Part shown: positions 10,001 through 26,700 of the stretch, in pieces | Numbering within the stretch: the stretch's first letter is position 1 | How the letters are laid out: each line of letters starts with the position of its first letter | Assembly: GCA_009746045.1 (NCBI GenBank) | Contig: RPFO01000059.1 | Location: forward strand, 434,501-498,500 | Reading direction: 5' to 3' | Length of the DNA: 64,000 bases | Source: Mesostigma viride | Taxonomy: Eukaryota > Streptophyta > Mesostigmatophyceae > Mesostigmatales > Mesostigmataceae | The notes under the pieces: generated by a model | Seen by the model: only the letters and a program-made list of their open reading frames with translations | Database searches by the model: none | What the model was told of the DNA's origin: nothing | Program-made: the position numbers and the translations under genes

Positions 10001-12489
10001 ATGTCCCGCCGTCATCTCACCGAGGAGGAGCTAGCGTCGGAATGGCCGTTCCTGACTCGTGCACAAGTACGGGAGTTCAAAGACGCGTTTGGAATCTTCG
10101 ACAGGGATGGAGGCGGCTCGATCACGACGACGGAGCTGGGGGACGTCATGAAGTCGTTGGGGCAGAAGCCGACGCAGGCCGAGCTGGAAGCCATGGTCAG
10201 GGAAATCGATGCCGACGGGAACGGGGAGATCGATTTTCCGGAATTCTTGACGTAAGTGGGCGCAGGAGTTCGGTGTACGCTCTCCTCACCGCATGTATCT
10301 TACATGCTGTCGTCGGTACAAGGGACGAGCTCGCTTGTCTATCCATGCCTGCGCTCTTCGTTCACCTTCTAACGGTTTTGTTCATCTTCTAACGGCTTCG
10401 TTCATCTTCCAACGGCTTCGGTCATCTTCTAACAGCTTCGCTCATGTGTACGGCTTCTTGCATCTGTATGGCCTTTTTGCACGTGTATAGCTTTGTGTGT
10501 CCTAATGACTTGGTGTGTCCGTGTGGCTTCTGTATGACATCTGTGTGATCTCGACATGGCTTTTGTGCGGCTTCGGCGTGACTCCTGTGTGGCGCGTCGT
10601 GCCGGCCGGCAGCATGATGCTGCGCAAGATGAACGCGGGCAACCCTCAGAAGGAGCTGATGGACGTGTTCATGGTGTTTGACAAGGACGGCAGCGGAACC
10701 ATCAGCGTGGACGAGCTGCGCGCGGCCATGAAGGTACGGGATGGTGGTATCTAGCACGTTGTCAGCGTGTGGAAGCTGCGCGCCGCCATGAAGGTGGGTG
10801 GTGATGGTAACTCAGTGAAATTTTTTGTACAATACTGGATTCGAGCACAGGACCTCTTGCTTGATGTCGCGACTATAGGGGTCTCCTTATCCAAAGGCAA
10901 CCCAATTCATTAATTGGTTGATTAATCGATTCATTAATTAATTAGTTACATAGCTGATTGATTAGCACGTGACTGCGTCACACGGGTGCCAATACAGAGT
11001 AATGGAACTTCAACCTCTATCCACAATGAGGAGGTGGGAGGGAGCCCTAGCTTCTCTCACTGCCACAATTACGTGGGCAGGCCACAGAGCGCTCTCTCCA
11101 CAGCAGGGTGCCGGGGCGCAACACTGTGGGTGCAATACAACATGCAGTACGTTAAGTGTGCTGACGGATAGCTTAATGCATCCCAAGCTACAGCCCAACT
11201 GCAAAAAAGCTCTTTACCGGAGAGCGGTGCAAGTGCGTCCGAAATTCTCCAATATGAACCAGTGGATCGAATCTTACTGCTAGCCCCACGGGGGCGGATG
11301 GGAGTAGGAGTACTACTCACGGGGTCACGCGGGCGGAAGCCGTGCAAAGGTGACTCCTGCTTGACCACGGCTGCACTCTGGACCTCCACAAGTTAGTGTG
11401 TTGAAGCGGCGTGCCGCCATGAAAATGGGTGGTCAGTAGTTAATATGAAGGTGGGTGTCGGTGGGTGGATGTATGATCGGGTGACAGCCGCCATGCATTT
11501 ACGGGATGGTGGCAGTTGATACATTGGGTGCGGAGCAACTTGCTGTAAGTGGGGGATGGTGGCAGTTGATACATCGGGTGCGGAGCAACTTGCTGTAAGT
11601 GGGGGATGGTGGCAGTTGATACATTGGGTGCGGAGCAACTTGCTGTAAGTGGGGGATGGTGGCAGTTGATACATTGGGTGCGGAACAACTTGCTGTAAGT
11701 GGGGGATGGTGGCAGTTGATACATTGGGTGCGGAGCAACTTGCTGTAAGTGGGGGGTGGTGGCAGTTGAATATTGGGTGCGGAGCAACTTGCTGTAAGTG
11801 TGGTATATGCGCGGCCATGCCGCGATTGGATGGAATGCATGGGCGTTATTCGGCCATGCCGTGTGGGTGATGTTACGTCCCCAGTATGATCATCTGCACC
11901 CAACGCGATGCATGCCTTGATGCTTGGGCACCGCCGGTGAGGTGGCGAGAGATTGAGCGCGGCGTCCCTGTTGCTGGGTTCCTCGCTTGCTGTCATGGTG
12001 GCTTCTTAAGAAGAGAGCTGCTGCTCATCTCCCGGTGGATGGGTACTGTGCTTGCCGTACCTTCGTTCAGTGGTTACAGTGCTGCGTTGTGATGTGTGCA
12101 TGAGCGCGGTGTTGTGGATGAGCGCAGGGGTGCTGTGTTGCGACTCATGCAGGGTTGCAATGTTTGGGATAATAACGTTGGTACTGTGTTTATGATACTT
12201 GCCAGTAGGTTCTCTGCTCTGTGCTCTGTCTATGCTTATAGCTTGTAGGTTACGTGCTTCACCAGAAAGAACTGCCCCCGCCCATGGCACTCTGCCCTGC
12301 GTTTCTAAACGTCATGTTGGGTAGATGCCCTCCCCCCTACCCCTACTGCCCCCCTCCCCGCCCCCCTTGCAGGTGATCGGTGAGAAGCTGACGGATGCGG
12401 AGATTGAGGACGCGATAAAGCTGGCTGACGTGAGCGGGGATGGGGAGGTGGACTACGACGAGTTCATCCAGTTCATCTTGGCCGATTGA
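10001..12489 (+). CDS. Calmodulin-like protein, four EF-hands
   Basis: Three exons: 10001-10251, 10613-10733 and 12373-12489, GT-AG with consistent phases, give 162 residues. The exon 1/2 join restores DFPEFLT-MMLRKM, a calmodulin hallmark. Calcium loops: EF1 34-45 ([12 protein letters not shown]), EF2 70-81 ([12 protein letters not shown]), EF3 107-118 ([12 protein letters not shown]) and EF4 143-154 ([12 protein letters not shown]). All four keep Asp at position 1 and Glu at position 12. Canonical calmodulin has about 149 residues; this has an N-terminal extension of roughly a dozen residues ([20 protein letters not shown]). It is probably a cytosolic or nuclear Ca2+ sensor. Intron 2 (1.6 kb) contains partial copies of the end of exon 2, a tRNA-like SINE candidate and a 50-bp minisatellite. 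Calmodulin versus calmodulin-like cannot be settled without a tree. Confidence 0.92.
10755..11440 (+). repeat. Two degenerate copies of the exon 2 end inside intron 2
   Basis: The 3' end of exon 2 with its splice donor (about 10700-10750: GCTGCGCGCGGCCATGAAG then GTACGG) recurs at about 10762-10805 (GCTGCGCGCCGCCATGAAG then GTGGGT). A more degenerate copy lies at about 11393-11437 (GCGTGCCGCCATGAAAATG). They are separated by unrelated sequence and look like partial tandem duplications that also copied the donor site. Confidence 0.7.
10838..11240 (-). mobile_element. tRNA-like SINE candidate (interrupted)
   Basis: The minus strand of 10838-10902 resembles a tRNA 3' half: a GTCGCGACATCAAGC-type block followed by GGTCCTGTGCTCGAATCC, a plausible pol III B box. 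The same block recurs at 43745-43810, where it continues directly into CTGC.AAAAA.CTC.TTACCGGAGAG. Here that second half lies about 280 bp away, at 11200-11240, so this copy seems split by an insertion. No A box is clear. Confidence 0.45.
11503..11802. repeat. 50-bp minisatellite, six copies
   Basis: Exact 50-bp spacing of the word GGCAGTTGATACAT (11511, 11561, 11611, 11661, 11711, and a variant at 11761). Copies differ by one to a few bases. It lies in intron 2 of the calmodulin-like gene. Confidence 0.95.
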
Positions 12490-13461
12490 CATAGATCAAT
12501 GAGACAGCCAGTGACAGGTGTTTATCCTGCCGGATTGACAGGTGTGAGGTGTTAAAATGGTTCCTCCCGTTCGACTGATGAATAGCAAACAAGGGTCATC
12601 CTGGCAGACTGGTGGTTGCCAGAGGTTCATCCTGGCCGACTGATGCAGGGGCCGTTTGACAAGTGCCAGTAATCAAGGTTCATCCTTGCTGATCGATTCC
12701 TATAGAATGCAGTTGAGAGCAACGGAGGCATGTGTTCTTGTCAAGTGGTGTGTCCCGGGATCACGGCGCCAGATAATAACGCCTGCATTGGCTGTTTGAC
12801 AGGTGTCCATTGACAAGGTTCATACTGGCTGATTGATGTGTGGTTTGTGCTTGATGGGGTTAGGGGGGTGGGGCGGGGAGGAACGCCTGCCATGCTGCCT
12901 GGCTGGAGCCAGCTGTTGACGAAGATCAGGATTTCGGCCCAGTGATCAGTGGGGCCAGGCAGCTAACCTTGGGTAAAATTGCCCTGGATGGGCAGCCACC
13001 AGTCACTGTGTATGTGTACTTTACCGCCTATGTGGTGCAGGCGGAGCTCCTTTCTATGGATGTCCAAAGCAAGCGGGGACGCTAGCACCCGACACCCATG
13101 CTTTCTACCAGAAATGCAGTAAGACTTGGGATTTTAACCAGGGATGCACGACGTACAAAAGGCCATGGTGCGCGCATCACTGTGGCACAATATTTGTGGT
13201 CATCATAACCAGTATCAGTAACCAGATCAGTACTGCATAGTTGATCGATCGATGTGCGAGAGATCGACAAACTTTTGAAAATGATTATTTCGATTCCATG
13301 CAGGGACACTTTGATTTTGCAGTATTATACGTACCCAGTGTCGTTTTGCTTAATCACTGAGACAAAGCAGGCCTTCATGCGGGTACCAAGAAAAAAAAAC
13401 GGCAAACCCTTGTACACAATTTAGAAGGACAGCATGTCAAGAACGGCTCCAATGTAAAGCA
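12490..13461. other. 3' flanks of two convergent genes
   Basis: Between the stop codons of the calmodulin-like gene (plus) and the SCO4-like gene (minus). From 12500 to 12850, degenerate copies of GTTCATCCTGGCCGACTGAT recur four or five times. They echo the last codons of the calmodulin-like gene (GTTCATCTTGGCCGATTGA), as if the coding end had been copied into the 3' UTR. No gene is seen. Confidence 0.5.
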
Positions 13462-18750
<5,289 letters not shown>

Positions 18751-18850
18751 GGCATGACGCCAGCGGTTGGGGTGGAGGGTGGGGGGTGGAGGGAGGTGGT
18801 ATGAAGAGACAGGCAACATGCACCAGTGTTTCAAAAGGGAAGCTTGACAT

Positions 18851-21281
18851 GTGAGCTAACTCAGCCCCCCTATGATGGCTGCAGACATGTGAGCTATATC
18901 AGCTAAGATGTGTTTGATGGCGAGGGGCTCATCCACCGTTTTCGAGTGGCCAACATCTACAGGGTCTACAGGCTGGCAGCACATGGACCCGGTTCAACGT
19001 GATCGAAAACCAACCCCTCTGGTAGGGCTGCGTTGCTCGTGGCATTACTATTAGTAGTTCTAGCGACAACTGGCGACGTGATCGGAAACCAGTTTCGTTG
19101 GCAGGGGCTGCGTTGCTCGTGGCATTACTATTAGTAGCTCTAGCGACAACTGGCGACGTGATCTGAAACCAGCCCCTTTGGTAGTTGACACGGGGTAGTG
19201 TTGGGCGGCTTCGACGGAGAAATGGAGAGACAGGGTGGGTGGGTGGGTGGGTGGGTGGGATAGGGGTCAAGGATGGATTGCTGGATGCGCGCACAAATAG
19301 AGAGAATGGGTGTGAAACAGAGGGTGAAAGGAGAGAGCTTCGCGTAAGGGAAGATCACGTAAGGCACGCAACGCAGGACCAGGTTGCGGGGGCGTGTATG
19401 AGCAGCAACCTGGGGGACTCACTGTTAGCACTCCGTGGCATGACGAGGCATTACAGACTGTGGCCACGGACACGAACAGTCTGTGGTGTGGGCTCGTCTA
19501 CTAATTAAGGAGCATGCGATATCGCATCAGAGATGCACGTCAGCTATCCAATCAAGACAAGGGAGCTCGCTGCGGGTATACCGCACGAATTGCAAGGGGC
19601 CGACACACGGTCGAGCTGGCTGGGCGCGTATGGCATTGTGGCTTACCATCGACCGACCCTTCCATGAGGGTGCATGGGCTGGGAGTGTGTGGCAGGCTGC
19701 GTGATGTGAAGCGCTGTGGTCCGCCCGGGCGCATGGTCCATGATCGTTGCAACATGGCAGTCCGGCCCCACCAAGGCAGCCCCAGCCGGGGTGATGAAAT
19801 GCGACCCGAGAACAGGACAGCCAGGCATATCCAACCCAAGTTTACATAACGGATGTCAGTCAGTCTCGGGGGTGCTGATGGACGACAGCGCACTTGTAAT
19901 GGGAGAGGTGTTGATTGATGGGTAAGAAGTGGGTTGGGTCGCTCCAGTAGTGAAGCGGCTGACATGGCGCATTAACGGCATCGAAAGCAAAAGCCTAATG
20001 TGGTCAGAAGCTTTACCACAGGAAGCGGTAGGCTGCCTCTCTGTTACCAGTGCAACCGAATGTGTCCTTTTTGCGAGGAGTTGGACCGAAGGATACCTGC
20101 CCGTGTGCAAGGCAAGCCTGCCTCTGTGACTCAGTGCAGGCTTCGTGGAGATAAAGAGAGACGCGGGTGCTTCGTTCGGTAAAGGATGCATAGAGACATA
20201 GGGCATTGGCTGACATGGAGAGCGAACGAGCACGCCGGACCTAAACACACTTAAGCCACAATATCCATCTGCGGCTCTAGTAATGGAAGATTTGAAACGC
20301 CTACCCACTTGAAATGGGGCGTACTCACCTTGTAGACGACCGTCTGTCATTAGCGGCAAGACCAGTTGATTTCTTACTCAGGACTGGTCGTGATGGAGAG
20401 TGTAGGAAGAATGCTCTGCAATTGGCAGCAGCCATGAGCCAGTCAAACTGCAAACGTAGTGCGGAATGCGCTTGCCTTCGATTCAGATAAAACGAATGGG
20501 CAAATTTACACGGTCATGTTGAACCCCTAATTCAGCCGCGCTCGGTAGACAGCGTTCCCCTCAAACCCGACAGAATGGAAATGATCTGGGAAATTTCGCT
20601 TTTGCACGACAATGTGAAGATCACCAAGGCTCTGAAGCAAATATATCAAAAGGAAAGCGCAAATCCGTCAATGGATTGCGATGAAATGTGCCACAGGCGT
20701 AAAAACTATAAACTGCACTGGTGCCCACAGGGGTGCTTGCATTCAGGCAAAATGGATAGACTTGTTTCAGCCTTTGTAGACACTTACGCACAACACAAAC
20801 ATTACTGTACAGTACATTACTGTATGAGGTCTGCTCGATTATCCGGTTTTCATCAGTCCCAGGTCAGTCCTCAAAAGCACGCGATAATGCTAGCGAGTAT
20901 AGTTCTTGGCTGGTTTGTACTCGGACTTCAATGGATTTACATGGACGGATTGCACGTATCGGCACTGCGGAAACCCTCAAAAGTGCGATAAATCCAATGG
21001 CAACAGGATGGCAACCCCTTTTCCGGTGAAATATCGTACCAGCTTATCAGTACACTTGTCCCAAAGATGAGCGCGTTGCCGGAGCGAGCTTCAATTCGAC
21101 CGCATCCAGCATAATCCCCGTCGCCATTGATCGTGGGCCAACTGCCCAGGCTTAGAAGCGCAAGTCGCCATTGCAGATTCCTGTCCGCATCGGTGGCCTG
21201 CCTCGAGGAGCCAGCGGGGTGAAGGTCAATTTCCCCTGCGATTTGCCTAACAGTCCATTTTCAGCAGGTCTGCATTTCACC
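18851..21281. other. Intergenic; 78-bp tandem repeat and no clear gene
   Basis: Between two divergently oriented plastid-protein genes. About 2.4 copies of a 78-bp unit (GTGATCGAAAACCAACCCCT, then GGGCTGCGTTGCTCGTGGCA, then a TTAGTAGTTCTAGCGACA-type end) span 18997-19190. A (GGGT)n tract lies at 19231-19258. A 138-codon plus frame at 20575-20991 (starting MEMIWEISLLHDNVK) has no family I recognise and could be chance. The promoters of both genes should lie here. Confidence 0.5.
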
Positions 21282-21683
21282 ATGGCCTCATCAGCATCAG
21301 CGGTCTTGTTCTTCGGACGACTGGTTGTCACGGCATTGCCGTCCCAGCGTGCACGGCCAATTCAGCCATCAAAGCTGCGAGTTCCCATCGCACGCTGCAG
21401 TGTGGAAAATAGGCAGGTTGGCAAAGTTGGATTTTCTTCCATGCAAGGAGCGCTGGCCTTGATGCCCATGCCTGGACGTGTTGGATATGGCCGCGGGGCA
21501 CACGTGGTGTCGGCCACTGCCGGCGACGAGGGGGATGGGGACGAACTGGAGGTCGACATCAAGGTAAACCGCTGTGTTCTGCATATTGGATACTTTGATC
21601 TATGTGTTGTGGACGTCCGGATGTTGGGGTAGTGTGAGCGGGAAGTCTCTTCATTTACCCATGAGCTGCACGGAGCCATTTCT

Positions 21684-21729
<46 letters not shown>

Positions 21730-24700
21730 GCCGTTCCGGTAGTGATGAATCCGTCGTGGAGTTAATTAGATCACTCAGTTTCGTTGCTGTGCGGGAAAAC
21801 TGATTGCCTTTCAGTTCAGTTACAGCAAATCCTAATTGGCAAATTCTGAAGGGCAAACCTCGCCGTATTTGCCCCCCTTCTTCTAGGCCCCCCTGTGCGC
21901 TTGGAACCCTGTATCGCATCCTGCTCGAGGACAAGGCGTGTCAGCATAGACGGAGGCAACGGGGACTTTCCCCCCTGGTCCACGGGTCGCCCTGTAATCC
22001 TTCAATGCCGGCCGCCATGCCTGATCTGGATGAGTGTGCACTATGGACTGGCATGCACGTTGCAGGTGACCGGGATGGTGTGCGGCGGATGCTCTGGACG
22101 CGTGGAGGAGGCGCTCAAGGTGGGTAAGGGACAGCTTGCACACAATGGTGGGTAAGAGACAGCGTAGGACGTGCACTCGAGCAGAGCAGAGTGCTCGAGG
22201 TTGCGCGTTTGTGGTGGGTAAGGGGCGCAGCGCACATGATGCATCTTCTATGCATCACGCGTGGGATGGTAGACAGCATGGGGAAAACGCGCTCAGGGTG
22301 GATAAAGGTCAAAGCGGGTGAAGGTCGAGGTGGGTGAAGGTCAAGGTGGGTGAAGGTCACGGTGGGTGAAGGTCAAGGTGGGCAGGGTACATGCGCGAGT
22401 GGGTGTGCGCTAGTGTGTGTGCACTAATGCCCCAGCAGATGCTCTAGGTGGCTAGGTGGGTAACTGACACAGCACTCACCATGGGGCACCGGGGGTGGTT
22501 AGACGTGCCCTCGTGCGCAAGGCAGCGCTCGAGGTGGCCCGACGCAGCACGCGCACACTAGGCGTGGACGTGTGTGTAGTACCCTTTCAACCATGTGGCG
22601 TCGTTGGCCGTGGTCGTCTGATGTGCAACCATCGAGGAAGCCGGCCCAGCACACCGTTGGTGGGCTTAGGGGTCCCACCCATTGGTGGCGATGATGGGAT
22701 GGGCATGCTCACCGTGGGGGGACATCCACATGATGCTGGTGGGGGTGGTGACAGCAATTGGTGGTGGTGATGCTGCTGGTGGTGGTGACAGCAATCGGTG
22801 GTGGTGATGCTGGTGGTGGTCAATCAAAAGCACGTGACAGCATCCGGTTATCGTCCCTACATCTGGGTGTGACACTAAGGGATGGCCAAGGCACAGCCCT
22901 GTTGCCCATGTGCATCAGGATTGATCTCAAGGAGTACATCTGGTGGTCCTTCAACGCTGCATAGAACTGGGTGGCTTCGTTGCGTGCTGCAGTGGAGAGT
23001 CTCCCCCGCTTATGCATCTACACTCTGTAGATGTCTACCACAAATTTTCCTTCTGCTGCAGTGAGAATAATAATAACCGCGTAGACTAGACCTATATAAG
23101 CAGAAATAATAGCAGCAAAGTATTGTTATAGAAGTGAATTCCGAGCCGTAAAAGATCCTGAGCCGGTTGTAGGTCCTCTTGCGACTTTCCGTCCCCGGGG
23201 CCCGGGCATTTGTGCCCTTTGGCCAGTTTGGCCGCAGGCACGTGTAACAGAACTGCAGGATGCAATCGTTTTTCTAGGTATTTTTTTCCAGGTTAGTGGC
23301 TAGCTTTCCAATGTCCCCGAGATACCTTGTTTGTCTGGTTGCATACATGAAAAGTGGGCAGAGGGGTAGACGGGGGGTGGTCGGGTTGCAGGGTCAGCAT
23401 TGTGGGCCAGCTAATTGGTTTCCCAGGATGCGTTTTCCACGTGACCTCATGGCACGCCGCTTGCTTTTCCTACCATGGTGATGATGTCTATCAACATGCA
23501 GAACGTGGTGCCCATCCCATTTGTTAACCGACCCTCTTGACCTCACCCACCCACTCCCTGCCCACCTGCACCTGCCCGCCCACCCGCCCACCCACCATCT
23601 CCCCATTCCCCCCCCGTGTTGCGGCATCCCCTGGTCGTGCAGAAGCAAGCGGGGGTGGCCACGGTGCACGTGGACCTGGAGAAGGGGTTGGCAACTGTGA
23701 AGGTGTGGAGAGTGCCTACTGGGATAAGATGTACCCCGTTGTTGCGGCTCTCGTTCCGTCCCCAGCCGTTCTGTCCATCTGGTGTCCATGCACATGGTCA
23801 CTATGCACATAGTATCTATGCACATGGTCATGATGCACGTGGTCTGTGTGCACATGGTCATTATGCACATGGTCTCCGTGCACATTGCCCGATGTCTCTG
23901 CCCCCCTGACCCTGACGTATAGGGGTGTACATGCTTCCAGCAAGTGCTCATGGCATCGCAATCAGCGGGATGGCTGTTCATAGCTCGCAAACGTATCGGT
24001 GCAGCGTGTAGATACCCTGAAGGTTCTTATGGTCGCGTTGCTGATAAGCGTGCTGGCTGCACCTCCACGATCACTGCTGTGATTGCTGTCCTTTGTTAGC
24101 GCTATCTTCATGCTGGCAACATGTCATGCTGCTTGCTGCTATGTGGAAGCGCTGTCAACTGATTGTTGTCAGTCTACCGCGGCTGTGCATTGGTTTAGAG
24201 GATGAAGCAGCCGCATGCCCCTGGTTTGTCCACTGTGCAGCATGGAATGTTCGATAGCATGGACGGAGGTAACCTTGTGCACTGGTAGGGTAGCACTTTG
24301 CAGCCATGGATTGCCTCTCTCTTTACAGGAATCACATGCCCGAGGTGCCTTTGGATTGTACGTAGTCGGGCATTCAATGTAGGCTTGTATGGCAGCAGTT
24401 GGGAGGTTTCGAAAAGTGAATTGCGATATGCAGTTGTTAATTTTGCATGATGGCTGGGACCTTGGGTATGTCTGCTGGCTTGCCCTTGGGAAGTGCGGAA
24501 CAAGCACGCTGCTTACTTAGTTTTTCCTTTCCCCCCTCCCCCCCGCAGGACAAGAATGTCTAGGCGAGCTTACACAGCGCTTTTTTCCTTAACACCCCCC
24601 CCAGAATTTTGTGACCGCCACTCATTACTTACTGTACCATCACATGATCCCATTTTCCCACTTGTGTATCGTCCTTGCCCGCAGCTGGGTGCCAAGACCA

Positions 24701-24780
24701 TGGCGGAGGCAATGGACACCCTTCCAAAGCTTCTTACTGTTGTGGAAGACCTGGGCTTCCAGGCAGAGCCACTCATTTGA
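21282..24780 (+). CDS. Plastid-type HMA metal-binding protein (copper chaperone-like)
   Basis: Four phase-0 exons: 21282-21563, 22066-22119, 23643-23702 and 24685-24780, giving 163 residues with GT-AG borders. Exon 1 supplies about 94 residues that look like a chloroplast transit peptide (MASSASAVLFFGRL..., Ser/Ala/Arg-rich) and a short acidic linker. Exons 2-4 build one heavy-metal-associated domain: VTGMVCGGCSGRVEEAL with metal-ligand cysteines 100 and 103 (CxxC), VATVHVDLEKGLATV, and the C-terminal LLTVVEDLGFQAEPLI. The GMxCGGC form is typical of the HMA domain of the plastid Cu ATPase PAA1/HMA6 and the plastid chaperone derived from it. No ATPase segments follow, so a soluble stromal copper carrier is likely (inference). 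The 54- and 60-bp exons sit in large repeat-rich introns. Confidence 0.83.
21686..23890. repeat. Minisatellites in HMA-gene introns
   Basis: (GT)n at 21686-21729; GGTGGGTGAAGGTCAA-type units at about 22300-22385; a GGTGGTGATGCTGGTGGTGG-type tract at about 22735-22825; and a 15-bp ATGCACATGGTCATT-type array at about 23785-23885. Each lies inside an intron of the HMA gene. Confidence 0.8.
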
Positions 24781-25679
24781 TGGACATTTGACCACCAGGC
24801 CATCAGGCGCACCTTTATCACAAGTTTCGACTCCTTGTGGGCTACTGACATGAAGGGTGTCTCCCTGCCATGCTACTATCTAGACATGTGTTGTCTATCA
24901 ACACGGTACATGATAAGATGGCATGCAAGGGGGTGTGGCTGACAGACTATGTTAGTGACTGATTAGAACTGCTGAATCTGCCGCAGTAGTGCTGATAACA
25001 CAGATAGAGCGCAGGTTTTACTGCATAATTTTAAAAAATTTAGGCCCCATGACCTGGTGTTTACAGCACAGGTGTATTTGAGTCAAGTTCAGCTGGACAT
25101 CCATAAAGGTATATTTATTTGAAGCTGGCCGGCCATGCATGTAGTGTTCAAAGCAAGAACTATGTGTAACAGTTGTTTGTCAAATAATTATAACTGTGTG
25201 CACTCCCGTTTGGTAGTCACGGAGCACCGGCCAGAGTGCTTTTGATCCCTGCAAGAACTTGCATGTGCACAGCGGGCAGGGGGCAGAGACCCCGGCCCCC
25301 CTTCCCTCATGCCATGCACAGGTGCACGATCGGACCCATCAAAATGATGACTGATCTGGCATCGATCCCCTGTGCATGGGTGCAGTACGTACAAAGCTTC
25401 GACATAGCAAAAGCACGTAGCGCAGGTGCATGCATGCAGTAGGGCTGCCCCATGGTCCAGTGGCCACAGAAAGTTGTCTCACTTCGACGATCACATGGAA
25501 AGGCTTGGAGCTCATTCGATCGATCATGCAGAGGACTCACTTCGATCACATGGAAATGCTTGGAGCTCAAATTCGATCAGAGGCACCGGTTTGGGAGAGA
25601 ATAAAGTCCTCTCCCGGAGCCTGAGGGTTTTTTAGGGCATATTAATTAATTAAATTACACGTGTCTATTAATTAATTAA
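24781..25679. other. 3' flank of the HMA gene
   Basis: No gene seen. A roughly 45-bp imperfect direct repeat (TTCGA.CACATGGAAA.GCTTGGAGCTCA) occurs at about 25486-25575. The region ends in (TTAA)n at 25645-25680, which forms the 5' junction of a LINE insertion. Confidence 0.45.
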
Positions 25680-26622
25680 TAAAAGGCGAGCACCGCAAGC
25701 GCATGCTCCTCAAGGTCCTGGTCCTCACGGTGCTCACGTATGGCGCTGAGGCATGGACGCTCACGGACACGCTGGCGGCCAAGCGAAACGGCACGGTAAC
25801 CAGGATGCTCCGTCAGGCCCTGAAGGTAGGGTTTGACACGCATAGGCATCCAGAATCTTTGTACCAGGGCATGCCTCGCATTTCGGACGAGATTAGACAG
25901 CGTAGGATAGCATTCGTAGGACATCTTGCTTGCACCAGCCAGGTAGACACCGCCCTCGGTCTGGCCGGCCCACAGCGGCTTGGCCAGCCAGGACGGCATA
26001 TCCTGAACTGGCCTGGCCCTAAGGACATTCCTAAGAAGGTAGGCAAACATGTCATGACCATGATCAAGCATGCTGTTTCCGGCCCCACCGTCTAGGTCAT
26101 CTAGTCGCTCCACACGTAAGCCAGCCATAATTTCAATGCACAAGGATACACATTTCCATCACCATTCATCTTCATCATCCTGAACGACTCGAAAACGCGG
26201 AAAAGATAACGGCAGGCTCGAGCTACCATGGTCCGGATTCTCCCGATTTCTGGCCTGCGCTGGTTGTCTCTTTGATGTCATGACCTACCCACAGCAGTTG
26301 ATGGCTGACCTAGTGGTCCCAGCGCAGTTTGAAAATCGCATTCACTCCCTCTCTCTTGCTTGGACTGCTATGCAGGACAAGGGGAGGTGGAAAACCATTG
26401 TCCAGGCTCATACGCCCGCCCCTGTGGGCAAGCCCCCTCCCCCCAAGCGGAAGGGGCGCTGTGCTGAGTAGAATAAGTAGGGTTTTCTAGATTAGATTAG
26501 CTTAGAGTTAGATTAGTTCGGTTTCGCGGCTTTGCCCCCCCCTCCATCCATCCACGGGAATATGTGCCACATGATCTCCCAACGGAGTCATGTTATAATT
26601 TAATTTAATTTTTTTAATTAAT
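25680..26622 (+). mobile_element. 5'-truncated LINE copy 1 (ORF2 C-terminus plus 3' UTR)
   Basis: It begins at a (TTAA)n junction and opens directly in ORF2: HRKRMLLKVLVLTVLTYGAE and AWTLTDTLAAK, then RQRRIAFVGHLA. This is the segment after RT common to many non-LTR elements. It is interrupted by a 217-bp Penelope-like fragment (26060-26276) and resumes with ADLVVPAQFENRIHSLSLAW, ending APVGKPPPPKRKGRCAE-stop near 26470. The 3' UTR ends in the hairpin CTCCCAACGGAG (about 26579) and an ATAATTTAATTTAATT tail. The second copy at 29628-30497 shows the uninterrupted arrangement. Confidence 0.78.
26060..26276 (+). mobile_element. Penelope-like 3' UTR insertion (fragment B), 9-bp target duplication
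   Basis: 217 bp nearly identical to the reverse complement of 5913-6130. It is flanked by GTCATGACC at 26051-26059 and 26277-26285. Element sense is plus. The homologous LINE copy near 29970 has the unoccupied target, confirming a clean insertion. Confidence 0.88.
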
Positions 26623-26639
26623 TAATTAAATTAAATTAT

Positions 26640-26700
26640 AAATTATAACGTGACTCCATTGGGAGATCACGGAGCATTGAATTGAATTGAATTGAATTGT
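26640..26700. repeat. Junction of three LINE 3' ends
   Basis: After the tail of LINE copy 1 (plus), a minus-oriented 3' hairpin (ACTCCATTGGGAGATCACGG, about 26653) abuts (TTGAA)n at about 26679-26698. That is the tail of the minus-strand ORF1-only element. The result is tail-to-tail stacking within about 120 bp. Confidence 0.7.

Noticed and set aside
11503-11802. Possible CRISPR-like array at 50-bp period
   Set aside because: The whole 50-bp unit is conserved with no variable spacer, and it lies in an intron.
20575-20991. 138-codon plus frame
   Set aside because: No recognisable domain, no splice partners, and length compatible with chance in this composition.
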